Source of the DNA: Stramonita haemastoma
Lineage: Eukaryota > Mollusca > Gastropoda > Neogastropoda > Muricidae
Length of the DNA stretch: 64,000 nucleotides
Direction of reading: 5' to 3'
Assembly (NCBI GenBank): GCA_030674155.1
Contig: CM060329.1
Coordinates: 18,735,211 to 18,799,210 of the forward strand
Within the stretch, counting starts at the first letter, position 1. The number at the start of each line of letters is the position of its first letter. Made by a program: the position numbers and the translations under genes. Under the pieces are notes generated by a model. That model was not told the origin of the DNA. It saw only the letters and a list, made by a program, of their open reading frames with translations, and ran no database searches. Below are positions 44,805 through 56,385 of this stretch, piece by piece.

Positions 44805-46205
44805 CTAGGGACCCAAGTAATACTTTTATAAGAAATAAAGCAACTCAAGTAATATTTACATAAGAAATCTAGAAACCCAAGTAACACTTACATAAGAAAT
44901 CTAGCAACCCAAGTAACACTTACATAAGAAATCTAGCAACCCAAGTAACACTTACATAAGAAATCTAGCAACCCAAGTAACACTTACATAAGAAATCTAG
45001 CAACCCAAGTAACACTTACATAAGAAATCTAGCAACCCAAGTAACACTTACATAAGAAATCTAGCAACCCAAGTAACACTTACATAAGAAATCTAGCAAC
45101 CCAAGTAACACTTACATAAGAAATCTAGCAACCCAAGTAACACTTACATAAGAAATCTAGCAACCCAAGTAACACTTACATAAGAAATCTAGCAACCCAA
45201 GTAACACTTACATAAGAAATCTAGCAACCCAAGTAACACTTACATAAGAAATCTAGCAACCCAAGTAACACTTACATAAGAAATCTAGCAACCCAAGTAA
45301 CACTTACATAAGAAATCTAGCAACCCAAGTAACACTTACATAAGAAATCTAGCAACCCAAGTAACATGTAAGAAATCTAGCAACCCAAGTAACATGTAAG
45401 AAATCTAGCAACCCAAGTAACATGTAAGAAATCTAGCAACCCAAGTAACACTTACATAAGAAATCTAACAGCCCAAGTAACACTTACATAAGAAATCTAA
45501 CAGCCCAAGTAACACTTACATAAGAAATCTTACAGCCCAAGTAACACCTACATGAGAAATCTAACAGCCCAAGTAACACTTACATGAGAAATCTAACAGC
45601 CCAAGTAACACTTACATTAGAAATATAGCAACCCAAGAAACACTTACATTAGAAATATAGCAACCCAAGTAACACTTACATAAGAAATCTAACAGCCCAA
45701 GTAACACTTACATAAGAAATCAAGCAGCCCAAGTAACACTTACATAAGAAATCTAGCAACCCAAGTAACATGTAAGAAATCAAGCAACCCAAGTAACATG
45801 TAAGAAATCTAGCAACCCAAGTAACACTTACATAAGAAATCTAACAGCCCAAGTAACACTTACATAAGAAATCTAACAGCCCAAGTAACACTTACATTAG
45901 AAATATAGCAACCCAAGAAACACTTACATTAGAAATATAGCAACCCAAGTAACACTTACATAAGAAATCTAACAGCCCAAGTAACACTTACATAAGAAAT
46001 CAAGCAGCCCAAGTAACACTTACATTAGAAATCTAGCAACCCAAGAAACACTTACATTAGAAATATAGCAACCCAAGAAACACTTACATAAGAAATCTAG
46101 CAGCCCAAGTAACACTTATATAAGAAATCCAGCAACCCAAGTAACACTTATATAAGAAATCCAGCAACCCAAGTCATACTTACATAAGAGATCCAGCAGC
46201 TCAAA
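44805..46205. repeat. 32-bp minisatellite, about 44 units, with higher-order structure
   Basis: The unit is TAAGAAATCTAGCAACCCAA followed by GTAACACTTACA. Units at 44920-45360 are identical. Variants: a 28-bp unit with CATGTAAG (three at 45363-45445, two at 45765-45815); AACAGCCC units; ATTAGAAATATAG units. The variant order at 45611-45750 repeats at 45891-46030, a 280-bp higher-order copy. Edge units (44805-44880, 46120-46205) are the most diverged. Stops fall in every frame, so it is not coding. Confidence 0.97.
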
Positions 46206-46380
46206 CAAAGAAAAGAATTAATTTTTATTACCGACAATGAAAGTTCCTAAGTACAGTTCCTGGACAAAAAAGAGACACAGCAAATTTAATGTTTGTAATA
46301 TTCATCCAACGCCAAATTTCTGTCCCAAAATTCTCGCATGCATCCTTCCAGATACGTTCTATTTCTACATACACACGGTT

Positions 46381-46466
46381 CTCTCTCTCTGTCTCTGCCT
46401 CTGTGACTCTCTGTCTGTCTGTCTGTGTGTGTGTGTGTGTCTCTCTCTCTGTATACATATATATAA
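46381..46466. repeat. CT/TCTG/GT compound array
   Basis: Short blocks of each, then TATA. Confidence 0.9.
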
Positions 46467-47125
46467 AGAAATAAACATATAACACACACCATCTTTTTAG
46501 ACTGTCATAATCAGGCGCGTAGCATAAAACTATCACATACAAATAGACTGTTTCAGTTACCGATTAGCCACTGATACTAAATCATGTTTCTAGTTTCACC
46601 GTTATTCTAATAGACTGATGTCCAGTTTTGCCTGCAGCAAGTGTGGCAGAGACTGCCATGCACTGATTTGTCTTCTGAACCACTCCAGACGTTGGCCAAA
46701 AGAAGACTGTCAGGGAAAAACAAGGCGCAGCCGTCGTCTTCCGAGACAAAAGAAACCTGCTGTTCTAATAGCTAGGATTACTCGAAGTGCACAGTTTGTC
46801 ACCTTTAAAAACAGAGAAAAATCACTCTTTAGGAACAAAGTGTTCTTTAGAATGTGTTGAAGCAGTCCAAAGTCTTACTGGCTCTCTTGTAAAGGTATAA
46901 GATGTACAGTGCTAACCAGCAATCTTACAATTCTAAAAAAGAAAGAGTGGCCTAGGGTGAATTTTTGCCGGTAGCTGCAAATGGAGACAGCAGATTAGCA
47001 AGTGACTGTCGGCACGTGCTCATTGGAAACTTCCTTTACCGCACCATTAACTGACTGGTGACACTGTCCTGCCCCGTTCAATCGGCATTTTGATTTGTCC
47101 CATTCACACATCCATGCTCTCTAAT

Positions 47126-47127
<2 letters not shown>
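46466..47127. other. Spacer, nothing firm
   Basis: CAGTCCAAAGTCTTACTGGC near 46863 may be a faint family D remnant. An 80-codon plus frame (46618-46860) starts MSSFACSKCGRDCHALICLL, with C-x2-C and H/C spacing reminiscent of a zinc-binding knuckle, but is otherwise unsupported. Confidence 0.3.

Positions 47128-47204
<77 letters not shown>
47128..47204. repeat. CT array (left of SINE-1 tail)
   Basis: About 76 bp of uninterrupted CT. Confidence 0.98.
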
Positions 47205-47206
<2 letters not shown>

Positions 47207-47270
47207 ACTGGATGTAAAACAGCACACGAGTGCATATTCATTATCCTCGAAATAAAAGAATTTCCCCAAA

Positions 47271-47271
<1 letters not shown>
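47205..47271 (+). mobile_element. SINE-1 tail fragment between CT arrays
   Basis: GGACTGGATGTAAAACAGCA, then CACGAGTGC, ATTATCCTCGAAATAAAAGA. It is only the last 65 bp of SINE-1 or of its LINE partner, flanked on both sides by CT. Confidence 0.8.

Positions 47272-47338
<67 letters not shown>
47272..47338. repeat. CT array
   Basis: About 66 bp of uninterrupted CT. Confidence 0.98.
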
Positions 47339-47341
<3 letters not shown>

Positions 47342-47532
47342 GATTTTGTCTTCTGAACGAGTGCATTTTTATTACCTTACCATATATAGTGTCCTTATTC
47401 TTGTGTGTTGTTTGGTACTGCGTAAAGTTTCATTGTTTAGTATCTTTTCAACTTGATGTATCCCTGAAAAGGGCGGGGACTGGATGTAAAAAAGCACACG
47501 AGTGCTTATCTATTATCCTCGAATAAAATACT
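47337..47532 (+). mobile_element. LINE-like 3' end, copy 2
   Basis: Near-identical to 39551-39742 (few substitutions and single-base gaps by eye) and again ending in CCTTG repeats. Here the block starts right at a CT array, so the 5' truncation point is visible. Confidence 0.75.
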
Positions 47533-47582
47533 TTGCCTTGCCTTGCCTTGCCTTGCCTTGCCTTGCCTTGCTGCCTTGCCTT

Positions 47583-47676
<94 letters not shown>

Positions 47677-47745
47677 CTCTCTCCCTCTCTCTCTCTGTCT
47701 CTCTCTCTTCTATGTGTATGTGTGTGTGCGTGCGCGTGCATGTGC
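47533..47745. repeat. CCTTG array then CT array
   Basis: CCTTG units (47533-47583) then CT (47584-47712) with breaks, then GTGC. Confidence 0.97.
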
Positions 47746-48310
47746 GCCCTCTTAGTCTCATGGTTATAGAGCTGAGGGGTGTGTATTGTTTTCATAAGAA
47801 ACAAAAAGAGACCAGGAGAAGAAAAAAGAGATAGAAAAAGAAACGTACAACATATGGAAAAATAAACAGTTCCTCGGTTCGAAATAAAGGTCCGCAACAA
47901 GGCAGTATAGTGTTTGGGCTTTTTTTTTTTTAATTGTTTAAAATGGAACGTTTTTAAATCCTAACATTTTGTCTTCAGCTATAGCTGCTGCACACATGCA
48001 TGAAACTCAAGCAGACAGCACAATCAGACATAATTAGATTTTTATGCTGGGAGGAAGAAAGGAAAGTAATGAAATACCGATCTGAAGCGACGTAACTCTC
48101 ACGTGAATGTAACCAAGCCAATGCAGTGTGAAACATTGTCTGTTTTTTTTAAATTTAAACTTTTCAATCAGGGTACGTCCAGTCCAGTTTCTGTAACGTC
48201 TGTGCGGAATCAAATGCTTAACTTTGTAATACTGTTTTTTTCTCTTTTAGTTCAGAGTGTATGAAAACAAATGCCCTGGTTCATTTGAGAACCATAATAA
48301 ATATCGTGAA
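47745..48310. other. Spacer, nothing recognised
   Basis: AT-rich, with a T12-type run near 47920. No repeat recurring elsewhere. Confidence 0.35.
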
Positions 48311-48319
48311 AGAAGATTG

Positions 48320-48525
48320 AGAAGACTAATGAGATGAAAAGTAGTCTGACGGGAAGACATTCTGGAAGTGGAAGATGAGAAAGTTTCTCCTTGAAAATAG
48401 CTGGCTGGTCTGAAGGATAAGATAATGATCTGGTTGAACTTCATTACCGGAAAGTTCATTGATGTTAGCTATTGTCTTTGATGTTTGGATGACTGTCTGC
48501 ATGACAAAAGAACTTTGAAAGTATG
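48320..48525 (+). repeat. Dispersed repeat family F, copy 3
   Basis: GACGGGAAGACATTCTGGAA, GATAAGATAATGATCTGG, ACCGGAAAGTTCATTGATGT, TAGCTATTGTCTTTGATGTT follow the copy 1 layout at 24290-24430. Confidence 0.5.
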
Positions 48526-48554
48526 GGATGTTCTGGTGTATGTGTGTATATATG

Positions 48555-48699
<145 letters not shown>

Positions 48700-48700
<1 letters not shown>

Positions 48701-48960
48701 TGTGCGTCCGTGCGTGCGTGTGTTTGTGTAATTCTTATGTGTATATATGTATGTGCATGTGTGTGTGCATGTGTGTGTTTGTGTATGCGTGTGTAAGCAT
48801 TCATATGTATGCACGTTTGAGTGTGTGTGTATGTGTATGTGTGTGTGTGCCTGTCTGTCTGTCTGTCTGTCTTCCCAACTGTCTGTGTTTGTGTGTGTGT
48901 TTGTCTATCAGTCTGTATGTCTGTGTCTGTCTGTCTGTCTGCGTACATGCACATGTATGT
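48700..48960. repeat. GT/TCTG simple-sequence zone
   Basis: GTGC/GTAT-rich (48700-48850), TCTG (48850-48872 and 48920-48940). Confidence 0.85.
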
Positions 48961-49395
48961 GCGCATACGTTTGCTGACTTGAACACATGCTTGTTCAAGC
49001 ACATGGATATATCTTTGTGTACATATGTTTAAACGGTTAGCGCTTTTGGGGGGGGGGGCGGGAGACATACTCGATTTTTATGCATTTGTTTCACAGCTTA
49101 TGACTAACTGCATGGTACAACAACAACAAAACAATTTAGATACGTTTTACACATAATTTCAAACATTATTGAGACGTGAGTTGTTTGTGTTGTGGGGAAA
49201 TCTGTCGATTGTCATTATTACTGAACGTTTTGGCAGGAAGGGATAAAAGTGCTTCTCTCATTGAGTGCTCAGAAATCCAAAAACGAGGAAAGCAAAGAAG
49301 ACCTCAGTTTCTCAGTTTTGCTACCTGGGCTAGTTCAATTTATATCATGTACTTGCATGCTTGCAATCTCATGCAGCTTCAATTCTTTCTTTTGC

Positions 49396-49610
49396 ACTGA
49401 TCCCCCACAGCACGCCAAGGGCAGATTATTATTTCCCTTGTCTCCCCTTGATGTGCGGCACTAAAAAAAAAACCCATCCAAAACTGCAAGCTCAAAAACC
49501 GCGAGGGCTGGTGTCCCTCAAGGAAAGTAGAGAGATCAGGAGAGCGAGGTCACTTTGGGGACGATAAAGTGTTTAAAATGAAATCTACTGATGCTGCATA
49601 GCTAAGAGAG
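49396..49610 (+). repeat. Dispersed repeat family D, copy 7
   Basis: GCACTGATCCCCCACAGCAC, GCCAAGGGCAGATTATTATT, TCCCCTTGATGTGCGGC, with a deletion removing CTAGGCCCTG. The 3' part (GATAAAGTGTTTAAAATG, ATCTACTGATGC) is diverged. Confidence 0.75.
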
Positions 49611-50439
49611 AATGGGAACAACCCTCCGAGCAGATACGAGAACAGAACAAAAATACTCAGGTTTGATGCGTAGAATTGATATGAGTGGAGTAGGAAATGC
49701 AGAAAATGAAAACAGAACTAATTGGGGAGTAAAATAGAACATTGTATTCAATTAACAATGTATTATGACCTTCTCTCAACAACAAACACTTAACAGTTAG
49801 AGTATGGCAAACATCTTTCTATCTAATGTAGTTATTGTTATTCCTGGCGGTGTTTTTGTTTGGTCAACATCCTCAAGATGTTGGAAAAACATGAAGAAAA
49901 GAGCAGAGAGGTAACACTTTGAGAAGAGTTTACTGGTTTCCTTCTCAAAAGAAAGCAACATTAGTCTTAACTGCCTCTCGCATTTCTTGCTTTTAGTGTC
50001 AAGATTTCAAAACTAAAAAACTGCAAGAATAATTGTTTTCTACATACGCCCTGCCTCAAATGGTGCACAACATTTCAAAATATTTTATTATTAGCAGAAA
50101 TGAGCGTGTCTAAGCACTCTTAACCGCATTAAAGGACTAAAACAAACTCTTCAACCATTGCATTTAGATCAAATGAATAATCACTCATTACAAAAAAAGC
50201 TCAACTCTTTAGATTGCGTTGAAAAAAAACCCCTGAAGATCCTCTCAGGCTATGTTTTGCAATATTCAAAATACCGGCTAAAAACCAGAAGATAGCAACA
50301 ACTCAAAACAATCTGGCTTAAAATAATATTTAGTAAGGAATTGCAAACAAAGAAAGCAGATCAATATAGCTATTAACATATGATCACTAGGGTCACACCA
50401 TTTTCTGTTATCCTTTCTTTCTGCTAATCCCTTTTTCCA
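49610..50439. other. AT-rich spacer, nothing recognised
   Basis: No arrays and no recurring blocks. Confidence 0.4.
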
Positions 50440-50768
50440 TTCTTTTATTTCAAGGATGATGAATAAGCACTCTTGTGTTCTTTTAAATCCTGTCCCCATG
50501 TACATGCAGTTTTGTAAATTTTGTCAACCGTCCTACAAGCATACTCTCTTCCGAAAGGCTGAATGGGTTTTAACGTGTACTCAAGATGTTCTGCATGCAA
50601 CAGCACATGAGACCTCAGTTTATAGTCTCATACGAAATAGTTTTGAGGGAGTGGGGCCGGCACTGATGTTCACGCAAGGAGAAAAACCGCCATGAACTGG
50701 CGTCTTGGTGGTAGCTCAAACCCAGCCCACCAGATCACGATCGCATCGCTCTAACCACCGTGTGAACA
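50440..50768 (-). mobile_element. SINE-1, full length, diverged
   Basis: Inverted. From the tail side: TTATTTCAAGGATGATGAAT, GTTTTGTAAATTTTGTCAAC, CTTCCGAAAGGCTGAATGGG, CTCAGTTTATAGTCTCATAC, GGCACTGATGTTCACGC. The head at the right end has a weak B box (GGTTTGAGCTACC) and A box GTGGTTAGAGCG. The tail loop is AAGA with one arm mismatch. Confidence 0.8.
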
Positions 50769-50769
50769 T

Positions 50770-51140
50770 GCATGTGTATGAATGTGGTGGCGCTTTTGTA
50801 CTTTGTTCTTACGAGAAAAAGCGAAAGCAATGATCAAAAAGAAACCAGAAAGGAAGGACAAAGTAGGGAAAAGGGAGAAATAAATCATTTGGATGATAAA
50901 AACAGTAGTTCTATAATAAATAATATCTTTTAAAGCAACCCATTAGTGTGGAATGAATACCTACAACAAAGCATTGTGATTTTCAAGTCTGGTTTTGAAA
51001 TATATTTTTTTTGGTCACAATTCTTGTTTTTAGCTATACGTGAACAAACATGCGTGAAATCAGTCAGACAACACAATCACACGCAATTATGCTTTTTTGG
51101 TGGAAGGAAGTTGGGAAAATAATGGATAACAACGTCTCTA
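50770..51140. other. Spacer, nothing recognised
   Basis: No recurring block and no open frame of note. Confidence 0.35.
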
Positions 51141-51166
51141 TGTCTCTCTCTGTCTCGTCTGTCTGC

Positions 51167-51227
<61 letters not shown>

Positions 51228-51231
51228 GACG
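51140..51231. repeat. TCTG array
   Basis: TCTG (51160-51210) with CT ends. Confidence 0.95.
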
Positions 51232-51357
51232 CAACCTAAATCATACACAAATGTAGCAAAAGCAAATTTGTATGAAACGGTGTCCTCTCTTACGTAAACT
51301 TTTCAAGTGATTATGATTGTTTTAGTTTCTGTTATAACGTCACCTACACAAATCTCA

Positions 51358-51585
51358 TAGTCCCTTGGACCGTGTGGGCACCAATAAAGATCTTGCAACC
51401 AGCTTCTCCACTCCCAGAGGTCCTCTGTTTTCCGTAGCAAATCGTTCCACCCAAGGCCAGTCCACTCTCTGATATTGTCTCACCATCGTTTTCTCCCTCT
51501 GCCTCTTCGTCTCCCTCCCTTTACTGTTCCCTGTAGGACAGTTTTGGCCTGTTTAGATAGTTGTGTGACGTACCCGTACCACAAC
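51358..51585 (-). mobile_element. LINE reverse-transcriptase C-terminal fragment, second copy
   Basis: Minus strand from 51585: WYGYVT, AKTVLQGTVKGGRRRGR, DNIREWTGLGWNDLLRK, with an in-frame stop where a Glu is expected after KRW, and a frameshift near the end. It is the same element type as 8513-8894, retaining about 75 codons of the C-terminus. The Gly/Arg-rich linker followed by RKRW-x-DNI-x-EWTGL is diagnostic for this LINE type. Truncated at both ends. Confidence 0.75.
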
Positions 51586-51779
51586 AACATATAGCAGCAA
51601 ATGTATAGTTCAGTAACGTCTGTTGTTCATGTGCAAAATGGAGTTTTTATAAATACAAAATTTTACAATTGACTTCCTGCTATGAAGAAAAACATATCTA
51701 GTCTTACATTATTACTGACTGTAAATCATACTCTTTAATGTTTGATTTTTTAAAATTCCATGTGTGTACTTTGAAAGTA

Positions 51780-51898
51780 AGTGCGTGCGTGCGTTCTTTT
51801 GTACCTATCTTCGCGTGATTGCTTGCTTGCTTGCTTGCTTCCTTGTTGCTTGCTTGCTTGCGCGCGCGCTGTGTGTGTGTGTATGTGTGTGTGTGTGC

Positions 51899-51933
<35 letters not shown>

Positions 51934-52065
51934 TGTGTGTCTCTGTGTGTCTGTGTGTCTGTGTATGTCTGTGTGTGTATATCTGTGTGTCTGTGTGTGA
52001 CTGTGTGTATCTATTGTGTGTATGTGTGTGTGTCTGTGTATGTATGTATGTACTGTGTGTAAGGC
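51780..52065. repeat. GCTT then GT array
   Basis: GTGC, GCTT (51822-51862), GCGCGCGC, GT with TCTG variants (51870-52060). Confidence 0.95.
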
Positions 52066-52164
52066 TGCCTGCTTGAACGCATACCAGTTTATGCACATGT
52101 GCATGTCTTTAATTTGTGTATATGTGTGGTTGTTTTGATTAGGTCAGGTATGAACTTTCAGCTG

Positions 52165-52330
52165 CGCGCGCGGCGTGCGGCGTGCGTGCGTGCGTGCGTG
52201 CGTGCGTGCTCGCGCGCGCGGTCGTGCGTGTGTGTGTGTTGTGTGTGTGTGTGTGTGTGTGTTGTAATGGAGAGAGAGAGAGAAAGAGAGAGAAGAGAGA
52301 GAGAGAGAAAGAAAGAGATAGATGAGAGGA
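52165..52330. repeat. GCGT, GT and GA arrays
   Basis: GCGC/GCGT (52165-52228), GT (52229-52263), GA with AA breaks (52269-52330). Confidence 0.95.
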
Positions 52331-52476
52331 GAGATATCCTGGAAGTGATGGCTGGAATCAGAGTATCTATACAAGTGCTTACTTGTACATTCAGACATAG
52401 AGAATAAGTTTGAAAGAAGGTAACCTTCAGTATGCATGGAAGTAGCTTATAGGTAATTGTGGTTGTAAACATCTCC

Positions 52477-52625
52477 AAAGTCGGAATGCAGTGACTTAGT
52501 GGTGGAAAAAATCGGTTGCATACCCCAAAACCTCACCATTGGTTAACCTCGAGCTAGCAGGGGAGGAAGGAATAGATGGTTGTAAACAAATGTGACAATG
52601 TAACCTGAGAGTGACTACTCTACCA
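52477..52625 (+). repeat. Dispersed repeat family G, copy 3
   Basis: AAGTCGGAATGCAGTGACTT, ATCGGTTGCATACCCCAAAA, CCTCACCATTGGTTAACCTC, GAGCTAGCAGGGGAGGAAG. Confidence 0.65.
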
Positions 52626-53200
52626 AAGATTCAGAAAATGGGGACATAGAGCTTCAAGCTCCATATGGGATTTTTCCAGTATTTTGAGGGATATGATTTA
52701 ATGAGATAGTTTCGATTTGTATGCATTGTATGGACAGTCATGGTTAACCTCACTTACCAAATATAAAAAATCAATGTTATAAACGGGTTTTCTACTTGAT
52801 TTGAAATGTTCTTAAGACATACATTTTTTGTGTTTGGGAAATATTTTGAGAAGATTGCTATTTTTGTGATTTTTTGGGATGAGGAGGCAGGGGAAATGTA
52901 AGGGGTTGTTTGTTTGATTGCTTAGAAAAAAAGAAAAACAAGCAGAAGAACTAACGAAGGACCAATTTTTGCAAAACAGCCTAGCTAGATTAGTGCCCAT
53001 ATGATAAGAAATTATTTTTAAAACTCTACCATGCAATGTAAATCAATATATTGCTTTTCTTTTTGACAGAGTGTAAAGGATGAGTGTGCATTGATACATG
53101 CATTTTGCATGTATGTGTACTAATGCATGCTGGTTTCTTTGAATTGGAAAATCAAAACAAAAATGTCTCAACTCTTCTGACAACGAATTCATTAAAGAAA
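52625..53200. other. AT-rich spacer, nothing recognised
   Basis: No open frame above 75 codons and no recurring block. Confidence 0.4.
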
Positions 53201-53203
53201 ATC

Positions 53204-53326
53204 TCTCTCTGTCTCTGTCTCTCTCTCCCTCTCTTTCTCTTACACAGACACACACACACACACACAGACACACACAGACAGACACATACATGCATACACA
53301 CACTACACGTACACACACACATACAC

Positions 53327-53377
<51 letters not shown>

Positions 53378-53392
53378 CACACACACACACCG
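53204..53392. repeat. CT then CA/CAGA array
   Basis: CT (53204-53241), CAGACA (53244-53285), CATA/CACG, then CA (53325-53390). Confidence 0.95.
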
Positions 53393-53469
53393 TTGGCTGT
53401 TTGTGATGATTTGGAGGTGGAGCTGATGACTACAGGAGGGCAGGGGGATATTATCGATAACGAGAGATG

Positions 53470-53750
53470 GGGGTCTGCCACGGTCTTCAATGACAGGCAG
53501 GGGACACCACCCACTTCATTTCCCCACAGTCTGCACTAATCCCCCACAACACGCTAGGCCCTGCCAAGGGCAGATAATTATTTCCCTTGTCTCCCCTTGA
53601 TGTACGTCACAAAATAACGACCGGATCAAAAGTCCTGTGAGCCTTAGTGTCTGCAGGAACAAAAACACATCAGCAGGCTGACGTCACCTCGAGGATAATT
53701 CAGTTTCTAAACTAAATATCTCTGTGTATCATAGAGTATAGGGAAAGGGG
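53470..53750 (+). repeat. Dispersed repeat family D, copy 8, most complete
   Basis: Joins both halves of the family in one copy: CTTCAATGACAGGCAGGGG, GCCAAGGGCAGATAATTATT, TCCCCTTGATGTACGTCAC, then GGATCAAAAGTCCTGTGAGC, GCAGGCTGACGTCACCTCG, AGTTTCTAAACTAAATATC. It shows that copies 1 and 7 (5' half) and copies 3-5 (3' half) belong to one element of at least 280 bp. Confidence 0.82.
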
Positions 53751-54790
53751 ATCCACCCCTCTGAGCTATGCTATAAGGGGACAACAATGCTGAAAGAAAG
53801 GGAAGGCAAAATTGATCTAAATGTCAGACAAGGACGAAAGTCAAGATAAACATGTTTCGGAGATGAAGAAGAAGAATACTGTATCATACAACTAAGTGTT
53901 TTGTAGACACAGCAATCATTGCTTTTCCAAACAAAAAATTGAGTCGAGGGTAGAATGTTGCAAAGCCTTTTCATGTTTTGAAGTAATCACTTCTTTTTCT
54001 TTTCTTTTTGAATAAACTTGGCTTCTTTCAACTAACAGGAAAATACCAGGTCCAAATGAACGAAACTATTTATAATCATTTTCATCTTCTCCTTTATCTG
54101 CCTACCCTGACCTTGGTCTGCTTGGTCACATTGTGTGGGATGTGTAATGACTGGTCTTCTCCTGTGCTCCTGACTCTGCAAGAAATCTGCCCTAAGCTTC
54201 AGCCGACACATTAAGGACTTCAGAGCAAAGACCGTGACCAGTCTAACCAGCAACCCCTCTTGATGAAAGATATTGAGGATTAGTTTTACTATCGCGCTGG
54301 TCGCCCCTGCCTGTGCCGTGTTCACCACAGCTTCGGGCTGTGCCTGTCCTGTCCTGAATTCCCAACAGGAGAATATCCCAACAGTGACACGGCGTGGAGA
54401 TGGGGCTGAAATTTGAGAGGGTTTATTGGTTGATGACAAGATTTGTCTACCGTCTTTATTTGTAGAAAATTTGTATACTACAATGAAAAATTCTTGCAAG
54501 GTTAAAGCAAAGATTCTTCTCTCTGTGACTATCTGTAATCAAAGCCATCCTTGTACATTTCAAACCTAGATAAAGAAAGCCCATCCACTATGCTTACTGC
54601 CAAAAGACTATCAATCTTAAACTCCAAACCTGCCTGACATGGCGACGTCTCTGCTTTTTCATGCATTAAAACTGCCTTCCCCACTGTCTCTTTATCAGTC
54701 ACTGCTCGTTCATGGTCACCGTCACTATCGACCAACAAGAGACGACTGCTTTTCCCACCATCTATTTTCCATTCATACTTCCTCCCTAGC
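53750..54790. other. Spacer with an unexplained 156-codon minus frame
   Basis: The minus strand is open from 54499 to 54032 with no low-complexity bias (for example RRVTVGIFSCWEFRTGQAQP), and a second frame (54738-54529, AVLMHEKAETSPCQAGLEFK) lies upstream on the same strand. Neither resembles a family I know and no clear splice signals join them. They could be exons of an unknown gene, a decayed element or chance. Confidence 0.25.
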
Positions 54791-55170
54791 CATCTTTTGC
54801 ATCAAAAAACGAAAACAACTACCTTTTCATCGAAAAAAGAAAACAACTGCCGATTCATCGACGAACGAAAACATCTGCTTTTTCGTTGAAGAACAAACGC
54901 AACTATCTTTTCACGTTCAACAAAAACATCTACCTTTTCGTCGTTGAAAAAAAAACTGCCTTTCCGTTGGTGAGCAAAAACAACTGCCAATTCATCGAAG
55001 AACCAAATCAACTGTATTTTCATCCAAAAACTAAAGAAACACTGTCTTTTTCATCGAAAAACGAAAACGACTATCTTTTCAAAGAAGAACAAAAACGAGT
55101 GCCTTTTCACCGCTGAAGGAAACTGAAGGCCTATTCATCGAAGAACAAAAACGACTGGCTTCCCGACTAC
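54790..55170. repeat. Degenerate 28-bp minisatellite
   Basis: The unit is about CTTTTCATCGAAGAACGAAA ACAACTGC. The GAAAACAACT word (or its variants) starts at 54811, 54839, 54867, 54895 and 54922, a period of 28 with one 27. About 13 diverged units. Confidence 0.85.
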
Positions 55171-55775
55171 CCATTTTCCAATTATCTTACGTTAATGCTT
55201 ACCTTCGTCATCAAAGGATAACTCAAGTGTCGTTAAGAAGTTTTCTTGTCGCTATCTGGATTAGGATGTTCAACTGCATGAAACGGCTCCAAAAGGAGCT
55301 GGACGTTATTTTATAAAGCACTTACACTTAACACAGATGAAAACACGGCGAACAATAACGGCAACATAAAATATCAGTTCAATCAACTTTGATGTTTTTT
55401 TGGCTGATGTCTTTTTGGCCGTTACAGTGTTGAGGAGTTCAAACATTTCTAGTTGTTTTTCGTCCGGATTTTCCTAGTTAGCGACAAGAAAGCCCACTTA
55501 AGGACAGCACACACGACACACTGCTGTCCCTATCACCTGTTTTCCACGTTGTCTTCTACTGATTATCGAGCGAGAAGTTGTACCATCAGGGTGCACTGGC
55601 TACGTGCTTTGGCATACGTTTACTCATTAGCACTGCTGAGCAGGACGTAGGTTACAGCAAAATAATAGTTATTCAAGGGTACTTTGGGGAGCTTCCTGTG
55701 ACTGTATATCATTGATTTGGTCACCAGGATAGAGGAAGAATACAAGTAAGGTGGTGTCCTTTTGTATAATGCCGA
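55170..55775. other. Spacer, nothing recognised
   Basis: No recurring block. Confidence 0.35.
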
Positions 55776-56010
55776 AGGTGGCAGGATGGTTAAAAAGTTT
55801 ACCTGCCAACAAGTAAACTGTGAGATTCTGAGTTCGATTCCCGGCCTCGCCCTTTCTTCCCAGCTTGACGAAAAAATCGAACTGAATGTTAAAGTCATTC
55901 GGATGAGACTATAAACCGAGGCCTCGTGTACAAACACATGCAGAACATCTTGCGCACACATTAAAAACCCGTTCCGCCATTCAAAAAAGCAGGCCACGGT
56001 GTGCGGGTAC
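55776..56010 (+). mobile_element. SINE-1 with a different tRNA-like head, tail lost
   Basis: The head GGTGGCAGGATGGTTAAAAA and B box GTTCGATTCCCGGCC (about 55832) differ from other SINE-1 heads. The body is typical: TCATTCGGATGAGACTATAA, GCAGAACATCTTGCGCACAC, AAAGCAGGCCACGGTGTGCG. It stops before the TGGATGTAAAA tail. A head swap between SINE families is possible. Confidence 0.75.
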
Positions 56011-56300
56011 TGAGGTGTCGTGTTTAGACACCATCCCTGAGGGAAAATCGGGGAGTTGGAATCCCCAGGGCGGTTTGGGGCTGTGTATGCAACGTTCTGG
56101 CAGCTCCAGCGACGGTACTGGAACCATTCGTACTGGTGATGACCTTTCCAATAGACCATTACAGCGATGCGGAGAGGGGAGGGGGTCTACTGCATGGGTA
56201 ACAGCTTGCCTTCTATATTTACTTACCCAAGCTTCGCACTCAAGTGTCTAGAGTGCAACTCCACAGTCTTCCGAGACTGATGGATGCCTACCTCCCTGCC
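56010..56300. other. GC-rich segment, possibly part of a mobile element
   Basis: CCTGAGGGAAAATCGGGGAG through GTCTTCCGAGACTGATGGAT has a composition unlike its surroundings and abuts the broken SINE-1. There is no second copy in the window, so it cannot be shown to repeat. Confidence 0.3.
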
Positions 56301-56309
56301 TTCTGTTTG

Positions 56310-56311
56310 TG

Positions 56312-56385
<74 letters not shown>

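Noticed and set aside
46618..46860. Short zinc-knuckle-like plus frame (CSKCGRDCHALIC)
   Set aside because: Only one C-x2-C...H-C cluster in an 80-codon frame of no other merit; no splice or homology support.
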